DNA from: a bacterium
GTDB taxonomy: Bacteria > Patescibacteriota > Microgenomatia > Daviesbacterales > UBA10151
Assembly (NCBI GenBank): GCA_021786105.1
Contig: JAJYNW010000005.1
Coordinates: 1-52,536, forward strand
Reading direction: 5' to 3'
Length of the DNA: 52,536 nt
Shown here: piece after piece, positions 50,064 to 52,536 of the stretch
How positions within the stretch are numbered: the first letter of the stretch is position 1
How the letters are laid out: each line of letters begins with the position of its first letter
The notes under the pieces: model-generated
Seen by the model: only the letters and a program-made list of their open reading frames with translations
Database searches by the model: none
Told to the model about the DNA's origin: nothing
Position numbers and translations under genes: made by a program

Positions 50064-50953
50064 ATAAGGTTTTGGTTTTTGGCGGGGAAGGATTAATCGG
50101 TTCCCGGTTTATTGAACTAAACAAAAAACGTTTTGATATCCAGACGCCCTTAGCGTGCGAAGTTGATTTTCTAAAAGATGACCAATTAGAAAAAGCCGTG
50201 AAGAGCTCCGATGCATCGATCATTATTAATTTTGTAGCTTATACCAATGTTGATGAGGCAGAAAAAGAAAAAGACAACAAGGATGGGGTGGTTTACAAAC
50301 TTAATGTCGGAAGCACGGAAAGGCTTACCCAGGCCTGTAAAGAAACCGGAAAATACTTAATTCATATTTCTACGGACTATGTTTTTGATGGTAAACAGGA
50401 AGACCGCCCTTATACTGAAGAAGATATTCCCAATCCTTTGAGCTGGTATGCCCAGACCAAATATCTCGCTGAGCAAGTTGTGACTGAAAGAGGGGATAAG
50501 TTTGCGATAGTACGTTTCGAACTTCCTTTCAGAAGCCACTACGAGATTAAAAAAGACATTGCCCGGTTTTTTGTGGAACAACTGCAACAAAATAAACAGA
50601 TAACGGCAATTACCGATCAAAAGATAACTCCATTATTTATTGACGACGGGGCTATGGCTTTGGGGGAGATAGCTGAGAATCAATCCCAGGGAGTTTACCA
50701 TGTTGTTTGCAGCGACTCGACTACTACCTTTGATTTTGTTAAATTAATTGCGGAAAAGTTCGGGTTGGATCAAAACTTAATTAAGCCCACAGCTTACGAT
50801 GAGTACAGTAAAACCCGGACTGCTCAAAGGCCTCACTATTCCTGGATGGATACCACAAAATTTAGGAAGCAGTTTGGAGAAGGAATTTTACATACAATTA
50901 GCGAGTCCCTGGATATTTTCAAACAGCAAATTGACGAAAAGAGTAGTAATTAG
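50060..50953 (+). CDS. rmlD: dTDP-4-dehydrorhamnose reductase
   Basis: A 297-residue NAD(P)H-dependent SDR that makes dTDP-L-rhamnose. It has a slightly unusual glycine motif VFGGEGLIGSRF, FVAYTNVDEAEKEKD (the RmlD metal/substrate segment), HISTDYVFDGKQ and WYAQTKYLAEQVV (Tyr-x-x-x-Lys). It overlaps rmlC by 4 bp and completes the rml operon. The tail also carries the promoter of gmd. Confidence 0.92.
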   Translation: MNKVLVFGGEGLIGSRFIELNKKRFDIQTPLACEVDFLKDDQLEKAVKSSDASIIINFVAYTNVDEAEKEKDNKDGVVYKLNVGSTERLTQACKETGKYLIHISTDYVFDGKQEDRPYTEEDIPNPLSWYAQTKYLAEQVVTERGDKFAIVRFELPFRSHYEIKKDIARFFVEQLQQNKQITAITDQKITPLFIDDGAMALGEIAENQSQGVYHVVCSDSTTTFDFVKLIAEKFGLDQNLIKPTAYDEYSKTRTAQRPHYSWMDTTKFRKQFGEGILHTISESLDIFKQQIDEKSSN

Positions 50954-50960
50954 TTATATT
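50931..50960 (+). promoter_or_regulatory. gmd promoter
   Basis: TTGACG (50931-50936), an 18-bp spacer and TATATT (50955-50960), 7 nt before the gmd ATG. Confidence 0.6.
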
Positions 50961-50967
50961 AACTAGC

Positions 50968-51984
50968 ATGGCAAAGAAGAAACGGGCACTTATTACAGGC
51001 ATTACCGGACAAGACGGTTCCTACTTAACTGAGTTTTTGCTCGATAAAGGCTACGAAGTTGCAGGTTTGGTGAGAAGGACCATTACTAATGACCTCGGTA
51101 ATTCCAAACATCTCAAAGATGAAATTCTCGTTTATTATGGTGACCTCCAAGCTCCGGAATCAATAGCTTTAGCAATCTATGACTTTAAACCGGATGAGAT
51201 TTATAACTTAGCGGCGCAGTCTTCGCCAATGGCTTCGTTTAAGGACAAGTTAGGGACAATGGCAATTACCGGAACCGGAGCGGTGCATGTTTTTGACCGG
51301 GCTAAAGATATTGTTCCCAATGCTAAGATTTACCAAGCTTCTACCTCTGAGATGTTTGGTGCACCTCCTTGTGTACCGCAAAATGAAGAGACACCTCTAT
51401 CTCCGGCTAATCCTTATGCTGCAGCAAAACTTTATGCCCACCAAATGGCGAAGATTTCCCGGGTCGATAAAAACGATCCCCAATTTATCGCCTGTGGAAT
51501 ATTGTTTAACCATGAAAGTCCGCGACGTGGTATTAACTTTGTGACCAGGAAAATTACAGCCGCCGTTGCCTGTATTAAAAACGGCAAAACGGAAGGCATT
51601 CCTTTAAATGAATGGGGTGAGCCGATTGTCCAAAACGGAAAATTGAAGTTGGGTTACTTGGGTTCCAAGAGGGATTGGGGGTATTCCCCGGATTATGTCC
51701 AGGCAATGTGGCTGATGTTGCAGCAAGATAAACCGGATGATTTTATTGTGGCTACGGGAGAAGTCCATACAGTAGAAGATTTTTGCCGGGAAGCTTTTGC
51801 TGAAGTGGGGTTGGATTACAAGGATTATGTTGTTACTGACCCCAGTTTTATTCCTCCGGTAGAGACAGGGCCGCTTTGTGGGGATTACTCAAAAGCCAAA
51901 AAGGTTTTAGGCTGGAAACCAAAAACGACTTTTACGGAGTTGGTAAAAATTATGGTCCACTCCGATCTAGCTAAATTTTCCTAA
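50968..51984 (+). CDS. gmd: GDP-mannose 4,6-dehydratase
   Basis: A 338-residue SDR enzyme that converts GDP-mannose to GDP-4-keto-6-deoxymannose, the precursor of GDP-fucose, GDP-rhamnose and GDP-perosamine. It has ALITGITGQDGSYLTEFLL, YNLAAQSSPMASF, QASTSEMFGAPP, PYAAAKLYAHQM (Tyr-x-x-x-Lys), FNHESPRRGINFVTRKITAA and LGSKRDWGYSPDYV. These are strong Gmd markers. The enzyme that would finish the sugar is not in the window and may follow the glycosyltransferase. Confidence 0.93.
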   Translation: MAKKKRALITGITGQDGSYLTEFLLDKGYEVAGLVRRTITNDLGNSKHLKDEILVYYGDLQAPESIALAIYDFKPDEIYNLAAQSSPMASFKDKLGTMAITGTGAVHVFDRAKDIVPNAKIYQASTSEMFGAPPCVPQNEETPLSPANPYAAAKLYAHQMAKISRVDKNDPQFIACGILFNHESPRRGINFVTRKITAAVACIKNGKTEGIPLNEWGEPIVQNGKLKLGYLGSKRDWGYSPDYVQAMWLMLQQDKPDDFIVATGEVHTVEDFCREAFAEVGLDYKDYVVTDPSFIPPVETGPLCGDYSKAKKVLGWKPKTTFTELVKIMVHSDLAKFS

Positions 51985-51994
51985 GATCCCCACA

Positions 51995-52023
51995 TTGTCA
52001 AATTATTTCAGGTTAGTTACAAT
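51995..52023 (+). promoter_or_regulatory. Promoter of the glycosyltransferase gene
   Basis: TTGTCA (51995-52000), a 17-bp spacer and TACAAT (52018-52023), ending 9 nt before the ATG. Confidence 0.65.
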
Positions 52024-52032
52024 CAACCAGTA

Positions 52033-52536
52033 ATGCCAAAGAAAAAAGTTGTCGTTTTGTTGCCGACTTATAACGAAAAGAATAATGTTGAGAAAGCAGC
52101 TAATGCAGTTCTTGCTCAAGAGAAAAATTTGCCGGGATGGGAAATAGAGGTTTTAATTTCTGATAGTAAATCCCCGGATGGGACGGGAGAGGTAGCTGCG
52201 CAACTTGCCAAAAAGAATCCCAAAATTCACTACCTTTCTACGGGTCGAGGTTTAGGTGTAGGTTTAATTGAAGGACATACTTATGCGGTTAAAAACTTAC
52301 ATCCGGATATCTTAGCCCAAATGGATGCTGACGGCCAGGTAGGTTGGGATGTGTTACCAAGATTGGTTAAAGCTATTGAGGAAGGTTATAATCTGGCTTT
52401 AGGATCTCGGTTTGTTTCCGGGGGGGCTAATAAACTATCCCCCATGCGCAGGTTATTTTCAGCCGGGTCTTCTTGGGTCAGCCGGATTTTGATTGGTCCT
52501 TTTGATGTTAAAGAGGTCACTAACTCTGCCCGAGCC
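52033..52536 (+). CDS. Family 2 glycosyltransferase (dolichyl-phosphate mannosyltransferase-like), 3' end cut by the window
   Basis: An open frame of 168 codons from the ATG at 52033 to the window end, missing from the ORF track because it has no stop. The product starts MPKKKVVVLLPTYNEKNNVE, the nucleotide-binding start of a GT-A fold, and contains ISDSKSPDGTGEVA, a GRGLGVGLIEG segment and the metal motif AQMDADGQVGWDVLPRLV, followed by LALGSRFVSGG. These are typical of DPM1-like GT2 enzymes that transfer sugars to polyprenyl phosphate. Its place behind gmd and rml suggests glycan assembly at the membrane. The rest lies beyond the window. Confidence 0.88.
   Translation, partial: MPKKKVVVLLPTYNEKNNVEKAANAVLAQEKNLPGWEIEVLISDSKSPDGTGEVAAQLAKKNPKIHYLSTGRGLGVGLIEGHTYAVKNLHPDILAQMDADGQVGWDVLPRLVKAIEEGYNLALGSRFVSGGANKLSPMRRLFSAGSSWVSRILIGPFDVKEVTNSARA

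Noticed and set aside
83-52000. Many antisense or shifted-frame ORFs in the track, e.g. 1420-1944 (-), 18840-19397 (-), 20062-20490 (-), 35666-36178 (+), 42750-43223 (+)
   Set aside because: They lie fully inside well-identified genes, have unnatural composition and show no family motif. They are shadows.

Overview
The window reads as a stretch of chromosome from a member of the Candidate Phyla Radiation (Patescibacteria), probably the Microgenomates (OP11) side. This is an inference from gene content and style: compact genes that abut or overlap, ordinary TGA stops together with a normal prfB, a TsaB of only about 100 residues, a B12-dependent ribonucleotide reductase next to a corrinoid adenosyltransferase but no corrin pathway, many small single-domain membrane or surface proteins with Pro/Thr-rich linkers, and nucleotide-sugar genes. 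There are no rRNA genes, transposases, integrases or CRISPR arrays; the only tRNA seen is tRNA-Glu(CTC).

Layout. 1-3.9 kb: copper operon (COG4633-type cupredoxin, CopA ATPase, UreH/DsbD-like membrane protein fused to a cupredoxin, CopZ-like chaperone). 3.9-7.8 kb: PfkB kinase, DUF1003 protein, class II aldolase, NitT/TauT-type ABC permease and ATPase. 7.8-9.5 kb: divergent L,D-transpeptidase and D,D-carboxypeptidase. 9.5-13.7 kb: small proteins and a 994-residue anchored LCAT-like lipase. 13.8-18.4 kb: secreted cyclophilin, then nrdR-nrdJ-cobO behind NrdR-box-like sites. 18.4-23.5 kb: Lon behind a CIRCE element, proton pyrophosphatase, degenerate receiver protein. 23.5-23.9 kb: tRNA-Glu flanked by copies of its own two ends. 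23.9-31.4 kb: greA, two tandem M49-like proteins (one catalytically degenerate), lysS, HD hydrolase, serS, rhomboid protease. 31.4-34.7 kb: ugd, galE, DUF378, Nudix. 34.7-38.8 kb: secA and a low-complexity anchored protein. 38.8-45.7 kb (minus strand): prfB, OB-like protein, ftsE, ftsX, two paralogous coiled-coil murein hydrolases, a surface protein and tsaE. 45.7-52.5 kb: XRE regulator, short tsaB, CAP-domain protein, rmlABCD, gmd and a glycosyltransferase cut by the window end.

How the genes work together. FtsEX is followed directly by two secreted proteins that share a CwlO/PcsB/EnvC-like coiled coil but carry different hydrolase domains (C39-like and M23). This suggests one division machine with two alternative cell-wall hydrolases. 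The M23 domain is circularly permuted, which is the most unusual thing in the window. The nrdR-nrdJ-cobO run makes deoxynucleotides with adenosylcobalamin, presumably from scavenged corrinoid. The ugd/galE and rml/gmd/GT2 genes supply surface glycans. Several -10 boxes lie only 5-12 nt before the start codon, so many transcripts are probably leaderless, while operon-internal genes carry good Shine-Dalgarno sites.
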